Assembly (NCBI RefSeq): GCF_000013765.1
Contig: NC_007954.1
Span: 930,001-994,000 of the forward strand
Direction: 5' to 3'
DNA from: Shewanella denitrificans OS217
GTDB lineage: Bacteria; Pseudomonadota; Gammaproteobacteria; Enterobacterales; Shewanellaceae
Length of the DNA: 64,000 bases
The number at the start of each line of letters is the position of its first letter. Position 1 is the first letter of the stretch. Both the position numbers and the translations under genes were made by a program. Under the pieces are notes generated by a model. That model had not been told where the DNA came from, did no database searches, and saw only the letters and a program-made list of their open reading frames with translations. Of the stretch, positions 43,941 through 51,922 are shown in pieces.

Positions 43941-43971
43941 AAAAAAACGGCCCATTGAGGGCCGTTTTTTT
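43941..43971. terminator. Strong bidirectional terminator after dacA
   Basis: AAAAAAACGGCCC, loop ATTGA, GGGCCGTTTTTTT. T runs on both strands; 22 bp beyond the dacA stop on the minus strand. Confidence 0.92.
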
Positions 43972-43992
43972 ATGTTTAGATGCTAATAAGTC

Positions 43993-45234
43993 TTAGCTTA
44001 ACCAACCTGAAATCATCTGCTTGAAATAATCCACTAACTGGCTGAACCAGCTACCTTCATTGATTTCCTCTAGTGTAACCAAGGGGAACTGGGCGATGTC
44101 TTTACCTTCGAGTTGGAAAAATACTCGGCCAACCACTTCGCCTTTCGCTAGTGGCGCTGTCAGTTGCTTAGTGAGCTCGAAGTTGGCTTGTAAGTCTTTG
44201 GCTTTACCGCGACCTAAGGTGATTGCCGTGTCTGTGGTCACACCTAAGTTCACTGTGTCTTTGTCACCGTACCAAATGGCGTGATTGGTGAAGGTATCAC
44301 CGGCTTTATAAGGACTGATGGTTTCAAAGAAACGGAAGCCATAATTAAGCAGTTTTTTGCTTTCAGCCTTACGAGCCGATTCACTGCTGGTGCCTAGCAC
44401 GACAGAGATAAGGCGCATGCCATCACTGGTGGCTGAGGCCACTAAGTTATAACCGGCGCCTGAGGTGTGACCCGTCTTAATGCCATCGACATTTAAGCTG
44501 TTATCCCATAACAGACCGTTGCGGTTATACTGTTTGATGCCATTGTAAGTGAATGATTTTTCTGCATATACACGATACTCTTGCGGCACATCACGGATAA
44601 GAGCTGCACCCAACAAGGCCATATCATAGGCAGTAGTCTTGTGGTTTTCAGAGTCTAGACCGTGGGAGTTTTCAAAGTAGCTGTCATTCATGCCAAGCTG
44701 TTTAGACCAAGAGTTCATTAGGTCGACGAAGGCGCCCTCGGTGCCAGCGATGTGCTCAGCCATGGCAACACAGGCATCATTTCCGGATTGAATGATGATG
44801 CCGCGATTTAGGTCGTCAACTTTGACAGTTTTACCCACTTCGATGAACATTTTAGATGAGTCAGGGAAGTTCTTCGACCAAGCGTTCTTGGTGATGGTGA
44901 CTTCATCTTCTAAGGAAATGTTGCCCACTTTGAGCTCATGACCTATGACATAGCTTGTCATCATCTTAGTTAAGCTTGCAGGGTTTAGACTTTCATAGGA
45001 ATTACCTTCAGCAATCACTTGGCCTGAATGATAATCCATTAATACATAAGCTTTAGCGGCAACACTCGGTGCATCAGGAATAACCATAGGGGCGCGGTTG
45101 GCTTGTGGGGCACGATTGGCTTGCGGTAATGTCGATTGATCGGGTTGAGGAGCGTCCGGGGCTGCAATGCTTGAAAGCGAAACAAAGGAAAGAAGCAGCA
45201 AAGATTTAAACTGTGTATTAACTGAATTTATCAT
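43993..45234 (-). CDS. dacA: D-alanyl-D-alanine carboxypeptidase (PBP5/DacA)
   Basis: Periplasmic enzyme trimming the terminal D-Ala from peptidoglycan stem peptides. SLTKMM is the SxxK catalytic motif, SGND the SxN, and KTGHTSGAG the KTG. A C-terminal amphipathic tail (SQLVDYFKQMISGWLS) anchors it to the inner membrane. The start at 45234 (MINSVNTQFKSLLLLS) gives a clean signal peptide, though no strong Shine-Dalgarno. A Pro/Gln spacer with a duplicated QANRAP follows the signal. Confidence 0.94.
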   Translation of the reverse strand: MINSVNTQFKSLLLLSFVSLSSIAAPDAPQPDQSTLPQANRAPQANRAPMVIPDAPSVAAKAYVLMDYHSGQVIAEGNSYESLNPASLTKMMTSYVIGHELKVGNISLEDEVTITKNAWSKNFPDSSKMFIEVGKTVKVDDLNRGIIIQSGNDACVAMAEHIAGTEGAFVDLMNSWSKQLGMNDSYFENSHGLDSENHKTTAYDMALLGAALIRDVPQEYRVYAEKSFTYNGIKQYNRNGLLWDNSLNVDGIKTGHTSGAGYNLVASATSDGMRLISVVLGTSSESARKAESKKLLNYGFRFFETISPYKAGDTFTNHAIWYGDKDTVNLGVTTDTAITLGRGKAKDLQANFELTKQLTAPLAKGEVVGRVFFQLEGKDIAQFPLVTLEEINEGSWFSQLVDYFKQMISGWLS

Positions 45235-45280
45235 GAAAGTAGCACGTCTCTGGTTAGTCGAAGGGGGGAGTGGATGCATA

Positions 45281-45301
45281 AACTGGGCTTTCGCCCAGCT
45301 T
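45281..45301 (-). terminator. GAAA-capped hairpin between rlpA and dacA
   Basis: On the minus strand AAGCTGGGC-GAAA-GCCCAGTTT: a 6-bp GC stem with a stable tetraloop, then TTTAT. It may partly terminate transcripts from rlpA or protect the dacA 5' end. Confidence 0.5.
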
Positions 45302-45389
45302 AAAACGCGTTAATTGTGGTTAATATATCATTAGTCGGTAACTAAAAAACATTAAGCTTACTTAATTGGACTGATTTTGTGTTAATTGA

Positions 45390-46241
45390 TCAAGGTTTAG
45401 CTTGCTCAACCATAAAACTATCAGGAAAACCGTCGCGCTTTAGGTTTTGCAGCAGCTTATCAGCAATATGCCGTTGACCTATTGGGCCCAGCCTGAGTCG
45501 ATAGAAGCCGTTTACGGGTTCTATGTTCGATGAGATGCCGTATTTAGCTTCCAATTTCTGTGCCAGATGATTAATTCTTACTTTATCTCGCGATGCTGTG
45601 ATTTGAATAAAATTCACATGAGGGTCGGCAAGTTCGGCTAATGCCCTCGATGAGGGAGTAGGGAAATAAATGGCTTCAATATTGACTCTTGCAGTACCAG
45701 TACTGAGCACCCCTAACTTGTAGGCCGCCGCGTAGGATAAATCTATCACTCGCCCTTCGTGAAACGGGCCACGGTCGTTAACCCTGACGATGATTTCCTT
45801 ATTGTTATCTTCATTCCTCACTTTGACATAGCTTGGAATAGGTAAGGTTTTATGGGCGGCAGTCATGGCATACATATCATAGACCTCACCGTTGGAGGTA
45901 AGGTGGCCATGAAACTTTGAGCCGTACCAAGAGGCGATACCCCGTTCACGGAAATCTTTGCCGTGGTTCAATACCGCATAATTCTTACCTAGCACTCTAT
46001 AGTCTTTATTGCCTTGACGACTGTAGGGCTCATATTTAGGCACAGCATTGGGCACCTTGCTCACGTCGGGCGCATTATCAGGGGCTCTGTCATTGGCCAT
46101 CTGGTAACGGCCACTCTGACTGTCCCTCTTTGCCCCTTTAGAGCTTGAAGGTGAGCTTGAACAGGCAACTAAAACGCTGCATATGGCTAACACCCCCAAT
46201 TGCTTGAGGTTTAAACCCCTGGTCTTTAGCCGCGAACTCAT
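45390..46241 (-). CDS. rlpA: RlpA septal-ring lipoprotein (lytic transglycosylase)
   Basis: Outer-membrane lipoprotein cutting denuded glycan strands at division sites. Lipobox LVAC about 27 residues from the start chosen at 46241 (MSSRLKTRGLNLKQ), which has GGGA upstream. A double-psi barrel carries GIASWYGSKFHGHLTSNGE and the catalytic Asp in VRVNDRGPF. The C-terminal SPOR domain (VNFIQITASRD, FYRLRLGPI) binds septal glycan. About 283 residues. The open frame runs further into the mltB end. Confidence 0.92.
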   Translation of the reverse strand: MSSRLKTRGLNLKQLGVLAICSVLVACSSSPSSSKGAKRDSQSGRYQMANDRAPDNAPDVSKVPNAVPKYEPYSRQGNKDYRVLGKNYAVLNHGKDFRERGIASWYGSKFHGHLTSNGEVYDMYAMTAAHKTLPIPSYVKVRNEDNNKEIIVRVNDRGPFHEGRVIDLSYAAAYKLGVLSTGTARVNIEAIYFPTPSSRALAELADPHVNFIQITASRDKVRINHLAQKLEAKYGISSNIEPVNGFYRLRLGPIGQRHIADKLLQNLKRDGFPDSFMVEQAKP

Positions 46242-46272
46242 GATCCCAGTGAAGGGTAAGGCTAGGTTACAC

Positions 46273-47283
46273 TTAGTTTGCATTGTGATGGGCTTTGAGT
46301 TGTTGACTAAATTGGTAAACGGCCATGGCATACAAGGGACTGCGATTATAGCGAGTAATCACATAAAAGTTTTTCAAACCCAACCAATACTCAGTCTTGT
46401 CTGCCTGCTCAAGGGATATCAGCAGGGCACTTTGACTTGCATCGATATCTTTTGCCTGGGCCAGGCTTAAATTAGGGCTAAGAATATCCGACACCTTATA
46501 GTTAAGCTTTTCGCCGCTCCAGACTTTAGCCATAGGTGGGCTTGCCATAGTGTTGGTCAGTGGCAAGGCGACATCGGCATTACGTTGCCAGCCATGTTGA
46601 TGAAAGTAATTAGCGACACTGCCAATGGCATCGGCGGGGCTTGTGAGTAAGTCGCGTCTGCCATCACCATCGAAATCCACCGCATAGTGACGATAGCTTG
46701 AAGGAATAAACTGACCAAAGCCCATGGCACCCGCATATGAGGCTTTGAGATTGGCGGCATCGAGTTTTTCTTCTTTAATTAGCGACATCAAGTGACCAAA
46801 TTCGCTTCTGAAAAATGTGGCTCTTGGTGGGTAATAAAAACCTAAGGTATAAAGCGCATCTTGAGGCGCATAGTTGCCCATGTAGCCGCCGTAAAAGGTT
46901 TCAATGCCTATGATAGCGACGATGATCTGAGGGTCGACATTAAACTTATCGGCCGCGCGTTGAATGGTTTTCTGATGTGTTTTCCAAAATGCTAACCCAG
47001 CTTGAAGCCGTTTTTCAGTAAGAAAAATAGGAAAATATTGGTGCCAAGGTTTGGCTTCCCAAGGTTTAGTGATGGCATCGATCACGGCTTGGTTATAGTT
47101 AGCGCCATCAAGATAAGCTTGTGCTTGCTGCTGGCTAACGCCTTTACTTACTTGCTCCTTAATAAAGGCTTTTTTCAATTCGGTTATTTCTTTGGTGTCT
47201 GCCGGTTGCAGGGCATGCACTAAGGAACTTGATAACCCCAATACGCATATCAAGGCTGCAACTAGTCTATTGTTTGAACGCAT
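46273..47283 (-). CDS. mltB: Lytic murein transglycosylase B
   Basis: Cleaves peptidoglycan glycosidic bonds, leaving 1,6-anhydro ends. 336 residues; signal peptide with VHA cleavage and no lipobox Cys, so probably soluble periplasmic rather than a lipoprotein. The catalytic Glu is in IIGIETFYGG; ASYAGAMGFGQFIPSSYRHY and VDFDGDGRRDL (EF-hand-like loop) are typical. It lies between rodA and rlpA. Confidence 0.93.
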   Translation of the reverse strand: MRSNNRLVAALICVLGLSSSLVHALQPADTKEITELKKAFIKEQVSKGVSQQQAQAYLDGANYNQAVIDAITKPWEAKPWHQYFPIFLTEKRLQAGLAFWKTHQKTIQRAADKFNVDPQIIVAIIGIETFYGGYMGNYAPQDALYTLGFYYPPRATFFRSEFGHLMSLIKEEKLDAANLKASYAGAMGFGQFIPSSYRHYAVDFDGDGRRDLLTSPADAIGSVANYFHQHGWQRNADVALPLTNTMASPPMAKVWSGEKLNYKVSDILSPNLSLAQAKDIDASQSALLISLEQADKTEYWLGLKNFYVITRYNRSPLYAMAVYQFSQQLKAHHNAN

Positions 47284-47292
47284 TACACCATC

Positions 47293-48414
47293 CTATCTAT
47301 CGATAAAACGCCTATGGGTATGGATACTCATTAATATCCCAAACCCAGTCATCAAGGTCAGCATGGAGGTGCCGCCGTAGCTTATTAACGGCAAAGGCAC
47401 GCCAACCACGGGTAAGATACCTGAAACCATGCCAATATTCACAAAAATATAAACGAAAAATGTCAGGGTAATACTGCCTGCGAGCAGGCGAGCAAAACTG
47501 GTTTGGGCACAGGAGGCGATATAGAGGCCACGGCCGATAACAAACAAATACATGCACAATAAAAACAAGCTGCCCATTAGGCCAAATTCTTCACCTATAA
47601 CAGCGAAAATAAAATCAGTATGGCGCTCAGGTAAAAACTCTAACTGAGATTGGGTGCCTTGTAACCAGCCTTTGCCCCACATTCCCCCTGAGCCAATACC
47701 AATTTTGGATTGGATAATATGATAACCAGCCCCTAAGGGGTCTTGTTCTGGATTAAACAGTGTCAGTACCCGGGTGCGCTGATAATCGTGCATCAAGAAG
47801 TACCAGAGCACGGGCAAGAAGGCTAACAGGGCGGCGCCGCAACCAATCACGAGATACCAGCTCATGCCGGATAAAAACAGCACAAAGACCCCAGATGCTG
47901 CCACTAAAATAGAGGTGCCCAAATCAGGCTGTTTTGCGATAAGCAAGGTTGGGATCAACAAGATGATCGCCCCGCCAGCTAAATAGCGCTTTTTCGGCGG
48001 CAAGGGGAACTTACTTATGTACCAGGCCATGGTAATAGGGAAGGCAAGCTTGATAAGCTCAGAGGGTTGAAACTCCATAAAACCAAGGTTTAACCAGCGC
48101 TGCGCCCCTTTATTTATGGTGCCGAAAAAATGCACCCCTAAGAGTAAGATAATGCCAGCGATATAAATGGGCAGCGCCCAGCGGCGTAACATCTCAGGGT
48201 TTATCTGAGCAAAAATAAACATGATCCCAAGTGACAGCCCCATGCGCACAAGTTGGCGCTCCATCATGGCAAGGTCTTCACCACTGGCAGAATAGATCAC
48301 AAATAAGCCAAAGCACATGAGTGCACATAGCCCTAATAATAAGGGCAGGTCTATGTGCAGGCGTTGCCAGAGAGTTTGTCTGTGGGAGTGCATTCTCATT
48401 TGGCTGTCATCCAT
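47293..48414 (-). CDS. rodA: Rod-shape glycosyltransferase RodA
   Basis: SEDS-family peptidoglycan polymerase of the elongasome. 373 residues, about ten membrane segments. SASGEDLAMMERQL, FQPSELIKLAFP (with the conserved Glu region), KQPDLGTSILV and VGVPLPLISYGGTSML are family motifs. It overlaps mrdA by 19 bp, so it is made together with PBP2, its partner. Confidence 0.95.
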   Translation of the reverse strand: MDDSQMRMHSHRQTLWQRLHIDLPLLLGLCALMCFGLFVIYSASGEDLAMMERQLVRMGLSLGIMFIFAQINPEMLRRWALPIYIAGIILLLGVHFFGTINKGAQRWLNLGFMEFQPSELIKLAFPITMAWYISKFPLPPKKRYLAGGAIILLIPTLLIAKQPDLGTSILVAASGVFVLFLSGMSWYLVIGCGAALLAFLPVLWYFLMHDYQRTRVLTLFNPEQDPLGAGYHIIQSKIGIGSGGMWGKGWLQGTQSQLEFLPERHTDFIFAVIGEEFGLMGSLFLLCMYLFVIGRGLYIASCAQTSFARLLAGSITLTFFVYIFVNIGMVSGILPVVGVPLPLISYGGTSMLTLMTGFGILMSIHTHRRFIDR

Positions 48415-50252
48415 TCATCCCTAAGCAGGTATTCATCAAACAATTCTCTAGCAACTGGCCCAGCGTTGGCGCCACCCCAGCCGGCATTTTCAAGCACTAA
48501 GGCGATAACGATTTTTGGATCTTCATAGGGGGCGTAAGCGACGATAAGGGCATTATCTCTTAAGTGTTCAGAGATCTTGCTGGCATCGTATTTCGCATCT
48601 TGGGCTATGCCCACAATTTGTGCGGTACCGGTTTTCATTGCTGCGGTATAGCGCGCATCGGTAAAGCGAGATTTATCCGCGGTTTGGCGCATGGCTTCAT
48701 TGATTATGTCCCAATTGCGGGGGTTTTTAAGCTCGATAGGTGGCTGTTCATCGATGGGCGCAGCAATCAGGGCGGTTCTGTCCTTAAAGGCTTTTAATAG
48801 GTGCGGGGTAAAACGTTGGCCCTTGTTTGCTAAAATTGCTGTAGCATTGGCCAGTTGCAGTGGCGTCGCTGTCCAGTAACCTTGGCCGATCCCTACAGAA
48901 ATGGTGTCGCCTATGTACCAAGACTGATTGTATTTGAGGCGTTTCCAGTCTTTTGAGGGCATATTGCCAGTGGCTTCTTCGAAAATATCTATGCCAGTGT
49001 TGCGCCCGAAGCCAAACTGATCCATAAAGTTGGCCAACTTATTCACGCCGACTTTATAGGCCAGGTCGTAGAAGAAAATATCACAGGAATCTATGATGGC
49101 ATGGTAAACATCGACCCAGCCATGGCCCCATTTTTTCCAGTCACGGTATTTGCGCTCAACCCCTGGAATTTGCCAAAAACCAGGATCCCAAACTCGGGTG
49201 CGTTCATTGATTATTTGATCGTCCAAGCCCAATAAGGCAATGAAGGGCTTTACTGTGGACGCTGGCGAATATTGTCCTTGAGTTGCCCGGTTAATCAGGG
49301 GGCGAGACTTGTCGTTGAGCAGTTGGCTATAAGCTTTGCTGCTGATCCCATGAACAAACTGATTAGGATCGTAACTTGGGCTAGACACCATGGCTAAGAT
49401 GCCGCCATCTTTAGGGTCAATAGCCACAATGGAGCCTTTTTTCCCTGCTAGTAATTCGACGGCTTTTTGTTGAAGTTTGAGATCCAGTGTGAGGTAGATA
49501 TCTTGGCCTGGAGTGGGTTCGGTCACCTTTAGGGTGCGGATGACTCTGCCACGGTTATTCACTTCCTCTTCAACATGTCCTGGTTGACCGTGGAGTAAGT
49601 TTTCATAAAACTTTTCAATCCCTTGCTTACCCATGTCCTTAGTGGCGGCATAATTAGCCCATAGGTTACTCGCTTCCAATGCGGCCCTGTCTTTGGTATT
49701 GATTTTACCCACATAACCTAACACATGAGTCAATAATTCATCATAAGGGTAATGACGTTTAAGGCCGGCATCCACATAAATACCGGGGAATGCATGTTGG
49801 TTTACTGTGAATGTCGCGACCTCTTCCTCGGTCAGTTTAGCTTTGATTGTCATCGGCTTAAATCGACGATGAAATTTGAGGGTTTCGGCGATAGTGTCTC
49901 GTTCATCTTGGCTAATGGGCAAAATGTGATTGAGTTTATCTAAGGCCTCATCGATATTGGCGACTTTTTCCGGAATAAGTTCTAGGGAATGAAACGGCTG
50001 ATTTTCCGCCAAAAGTTGACCATTCCTGTCGAGTATGAGTCCGCGGCTAGGAGCGATAGGGACGATACGTATGCGGTTATCATTGGAGCGGGTTTCGTAA
50101 TCGGCAAAGGAAACGACTTGAAGCTGATACAAGTTTGACAGTAATAAGCCTAATAGCGCAAAGACACAGATAAAAGTAAACAGAGCACGACGCTTAAATA
50201 GGGACGCCTCGGCGGCGTGGTCATGCATGGTTATGCGCTTCTTTGGCGACAC
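48396..50252 (-). CDS. mrdA: Penicillin-binding protein 2 (MrdA)
   Basis: Class B transpeptidase for lateral-wall synthesis. One N-terminal membrane helix (ALFTFICVFALLGLLLSNLY), pedestal with RIRIVPIAPSRGLILDRNG, and transpeptidase domain with SPASTVKPF (SxxK), SCD (SxN position) and MKTGTAQ (KTG). 618 residues from GTG 50252, which has GGAG 9-10 bp before it; ATG 50228 is an alternative. Where E. coli has PPGSTVKP, this protein has SPASTVKP. Confidence 0.95.
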   Translation of the reverse strand: MSPKKRITMHDHAAEASLFKRRALFTFICVFALLGLLLSNLYQLQVVSFADYETRSNDNRIRIVPIAPSRGLILDRNGQLLAENQPFHSLELIPEKVANIDEALDKLNHILPISQDERDTIAETLKFHRRFKPMTIKAKLTEEEVATFTVNQHAFPGIYVDAGLKRHYPYDELLTHVLGYVGKINTKDRAALEASNLWANYAATKDMGKQGIEKFYENLLHGQPGHVEEEVNNRGRVIRTLKVTEPTPGQDIYLTLDLKLQQKAVELLAGKKGSIVAIDPKDGGILAMVSSPSYDPNQFVHGISSKAYSQLLNDKSRPLINRATQGQYSPASTVKPFIALLGLDDQIINERTRVWDPGFWQIPGVERKYRDWKKWGHGWVDVYHAIIDSCDIFFYDLAYKVGVNKLANFMDQFGFGRNTGIDIFEEATGNMPSKDWKRLKYNQSWYIGDTISVGIGQGYWTATPLQLANATAILANKGQRFTPHLLKAFKDRTALIAAPIDEQPPIELKNPRNWDIINEAMRQTADKSRFTDARYTAAMKTGTAQIVGIAQDAKYDASKISEHLRDNALIVAYAPYEDPKIVIALVLENAGWGGANAGPVARELFDEYLLRDEWMTAK

Positions 50253-50352
50253 TTATGCTTTCTCCGAGTTAATCATTTTTCGGTTATAGCCAAAGTGCTA
50301 TAAACAAGTCCATGTCAACAGAGTAAGCTCAGCGCTAATTGATCGCTCAGGG

Positions 50353-50823
50353 CTACTCTCTGTGATAGGGGTGGTTGTTGTTAATGCTCCAAGCACGATA
50401 CAAACTTTCGGCAACCAAAACGCGCACTAAGGGATGAGGCAAGGTCAATGCCGATAAGCACCAACTTTGACTCGCGGCCTCTTTACAGGCGGGTGATAGA
50501 CCTTCCGGCCCGCCGATAAGTAGGCTGACATCTCGTCCATCGAGTTGCCATTTGCTTAGCTGCTCGGCAAGTTCTGGGGTTGTCCAGTTCTTACCGGGAA
50601 GATCTAAGCTAACGATATGATTACCTTTAGCGACCGCCGCTAGCATGAGATCGCCTTCTTTTTGGAGAATTCGGGCGATATCTGCATTTTTCCCGCGCTT
50701 ACCTGCTGGGATTTCTATGAGTTCGAGTGCCATATCCCGTGGAAAACGACGCTGGTACTCTTCAAAACCTCGGGTGACCCAATCGGGCATTTTTGTGCCA
50801 ACGGCGATAAGTTGTAGCTTCAT
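50353..50823 (-). CDS. rlmH: 23S rRNA pseudouridine-1915 N3-methyltransferase RlmH
   Basis: SPOUT methyltransferase acting on the 70S ribosome. 156 residues; FLIGGPEGL-like LLIGGPEGLSP forms the SAM knot, and HPYHRE is the conserved C-terminus. Directly behind rsfS with no gap. Confidence 0.97.
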   Translation of the reverse strand: MKLQLIAVGTKMPDWVTRGFEEYQRRFPRDMALELIEIPAGKRGKNADIARILQKEGDLMLAAVAKGNHIVSLDLPGKNWTTPELAEQLSKWQLDGRDVSLLIGGPEGLSPACKEAASQSWCLSALTLPHPLVRVLVAESLYRAWSINNNHPYHRE

Positions 50824-51153
50824 TTAAGCGTTGTGTTCTGACCAGAGTTTTTCGAGCTGGTAATAATCACGGCTGCTTTCTTGCATCACATGCAGGATCA
50901 CATCGCCTAAATCTACTAATACCCATTCACTGCTATCACGGCCTTCAACGCCTAATGGCTGAATGCCAGCCGCTTTTGCTTGAACAATTAAGTTTTCAGC
51001 GATAGCGCGTACATGGGTTTTTGATGTGCCAGAGCAGATCACCATGTAATCGGTAATGTTTGATTGATTGGTAACGTCTAAAACAACAACGTCTTTGGCT
51101 TTTAGATCATCGACTTTATCGACAACAAATGCTTTTAATTCCGTGCTCTGCAC
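50824..51153 (-). CDS. rsfS: Ribosomal silencing factor RsfS
   Basis: Binds ribosomal protein L14 and blocks subunit joining when nutrients are scarce. 109 residues; DVTNQSNITDYMVICSGTS and GRDSSEWVLVDLGDVILHVM are diagnostic. It is the first gene of the rlmH-mrdA-rodA-mltB-rlpA-dacA run here. nadD and holA, usually upstream, are not; instead a MITE-like element lies 85 bp upstream. Confidence 0.96.
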   Translation of the reverse strand: MQSTELKAFVVDKVDDLKAKDVVVLDVTNQSNITDYMVICSGTSKTHVRAIAENLIVQAKAAGIQPLGVEGRDSSEWVLVDLGDVILHVMQESSRDYYQLEKLWSEHNA

Positions 51154-51238
51154 GACGACTTACCTCAGTATTTTAAATAACGGAGCATTATACTCAAAAA
51201 CCCTACTCAGGCGCAATTGTTCACTGATGATTAGTCTA

Positions 51239-51517
51239 ATACCAATCACATTAATTATCTGGTCAATCAGAGCCTTTCAAGCTGTTCAATTCAAGGCGCA
51301 TTAGTGCTGTAAGGGTTATTCCCTTTCAAACCTCATTCTTACACAGGAATGCAACGCAGAAGTGGAATGCTTGAGACGCTCCCATAGGGCGGGTTTCAAA
51401 TGATGTTACTCTGCGTTAGAGACTCTCGACATAGCACCACTATGCCTTCAAACCTCCGCCTTGATTAACATCATTTTAACTCCCGCTGCATGACCAGATT
51501 ATTAATACGATTGGTAT
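51239..51517. mobile_element. MITE-like inverted-repeat element, copy 2 (279 bp)
   Basis: ATACCAATC-ACA-TTAATTATCTGGTCA at the left end and TGACCAGATTATTAATA-CGATTGGTAT at the right are inverted repeats of about 27 bp. It shares the inner blocks of copy 1 (19106-19369). In its hairpin the segment reads CAAATGATGTTA against TAACATCATTT, where copy 1 has CAAAGGGGGTTT against AATCCCCTTTG: both arms changed together. Confidence 0.78.
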
Positions 51518-51618
51518 AAAGTCGTGTGGCTTGTTGAAAACTTTTCTTAGCTCACTTGGTTAAAAATCAGCTAAGCTGTATTTATCCCCGAGCAATACTC
51601 TGTCAATAGGAGACAACA

Positions 51619-51795
51619 ATGAGCGATAAATATTTAACGCTAGAGGAAGTGTGTAAACTTCTAGATAAAAGCCCCGCCACCATTAAGCGCTACGCGAGAG
51701 AAAACCTGTTAAGCAGCAAGCAAGAAGGTGAAGTGCTGACATTCCCTGAGTCAGAAGTGCTACGCTATTTATCATTTTCTAAAAAATTGGGCTAA
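51619..51795 (+). CDS. Small MerR/excisionase-type helix-turn-helix protein
   Basis: 58 residues: KYLTLEEVCKLLDKSPATIK is a helix-turn-helix of the HTH_17 type, followed by RYARENLLSSKQEG and a wing-like LTFPESEVLRYL. AGGAGA lies 7 bp before the ATG, and a strong terminator follows. It could be a stand-alone regulator or an excisionase-like DNA-bending protein; no integrase is nearby. Confidence 0.75.
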   Translation: MSDKYLTLEEVCKLLDKSPATIKRYARENLLSSKQEGEVLTFPESEVLRYLSFSKKLG

Positions 51796-51845
51796 CGCTA
51801 GCTTCAATTAAGCTCAGTTTGTATTTTATTATTGGCTTGATAGCT

Positions 51846-51878
51846 AAAACGGCTTATGTGTCTGCATAAGCCGTTTTT
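51846..51878. terminator. Terminator between the HTH gene and cydC
   Basis: AAAACGGCTTATG, 6-nt loop, CATAAGCCGTTTTT. A 13-bp stem with T runs on both strands, so it can serve the plus-strand HTH gene and the minus-strand cydDC. Confidence 0.92.
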
Positions 51879-51922
51879 GTTGCCCGTGTTGCTGCAATTT
51901 TAAGGCGTGCAGAGCGGTTAAC

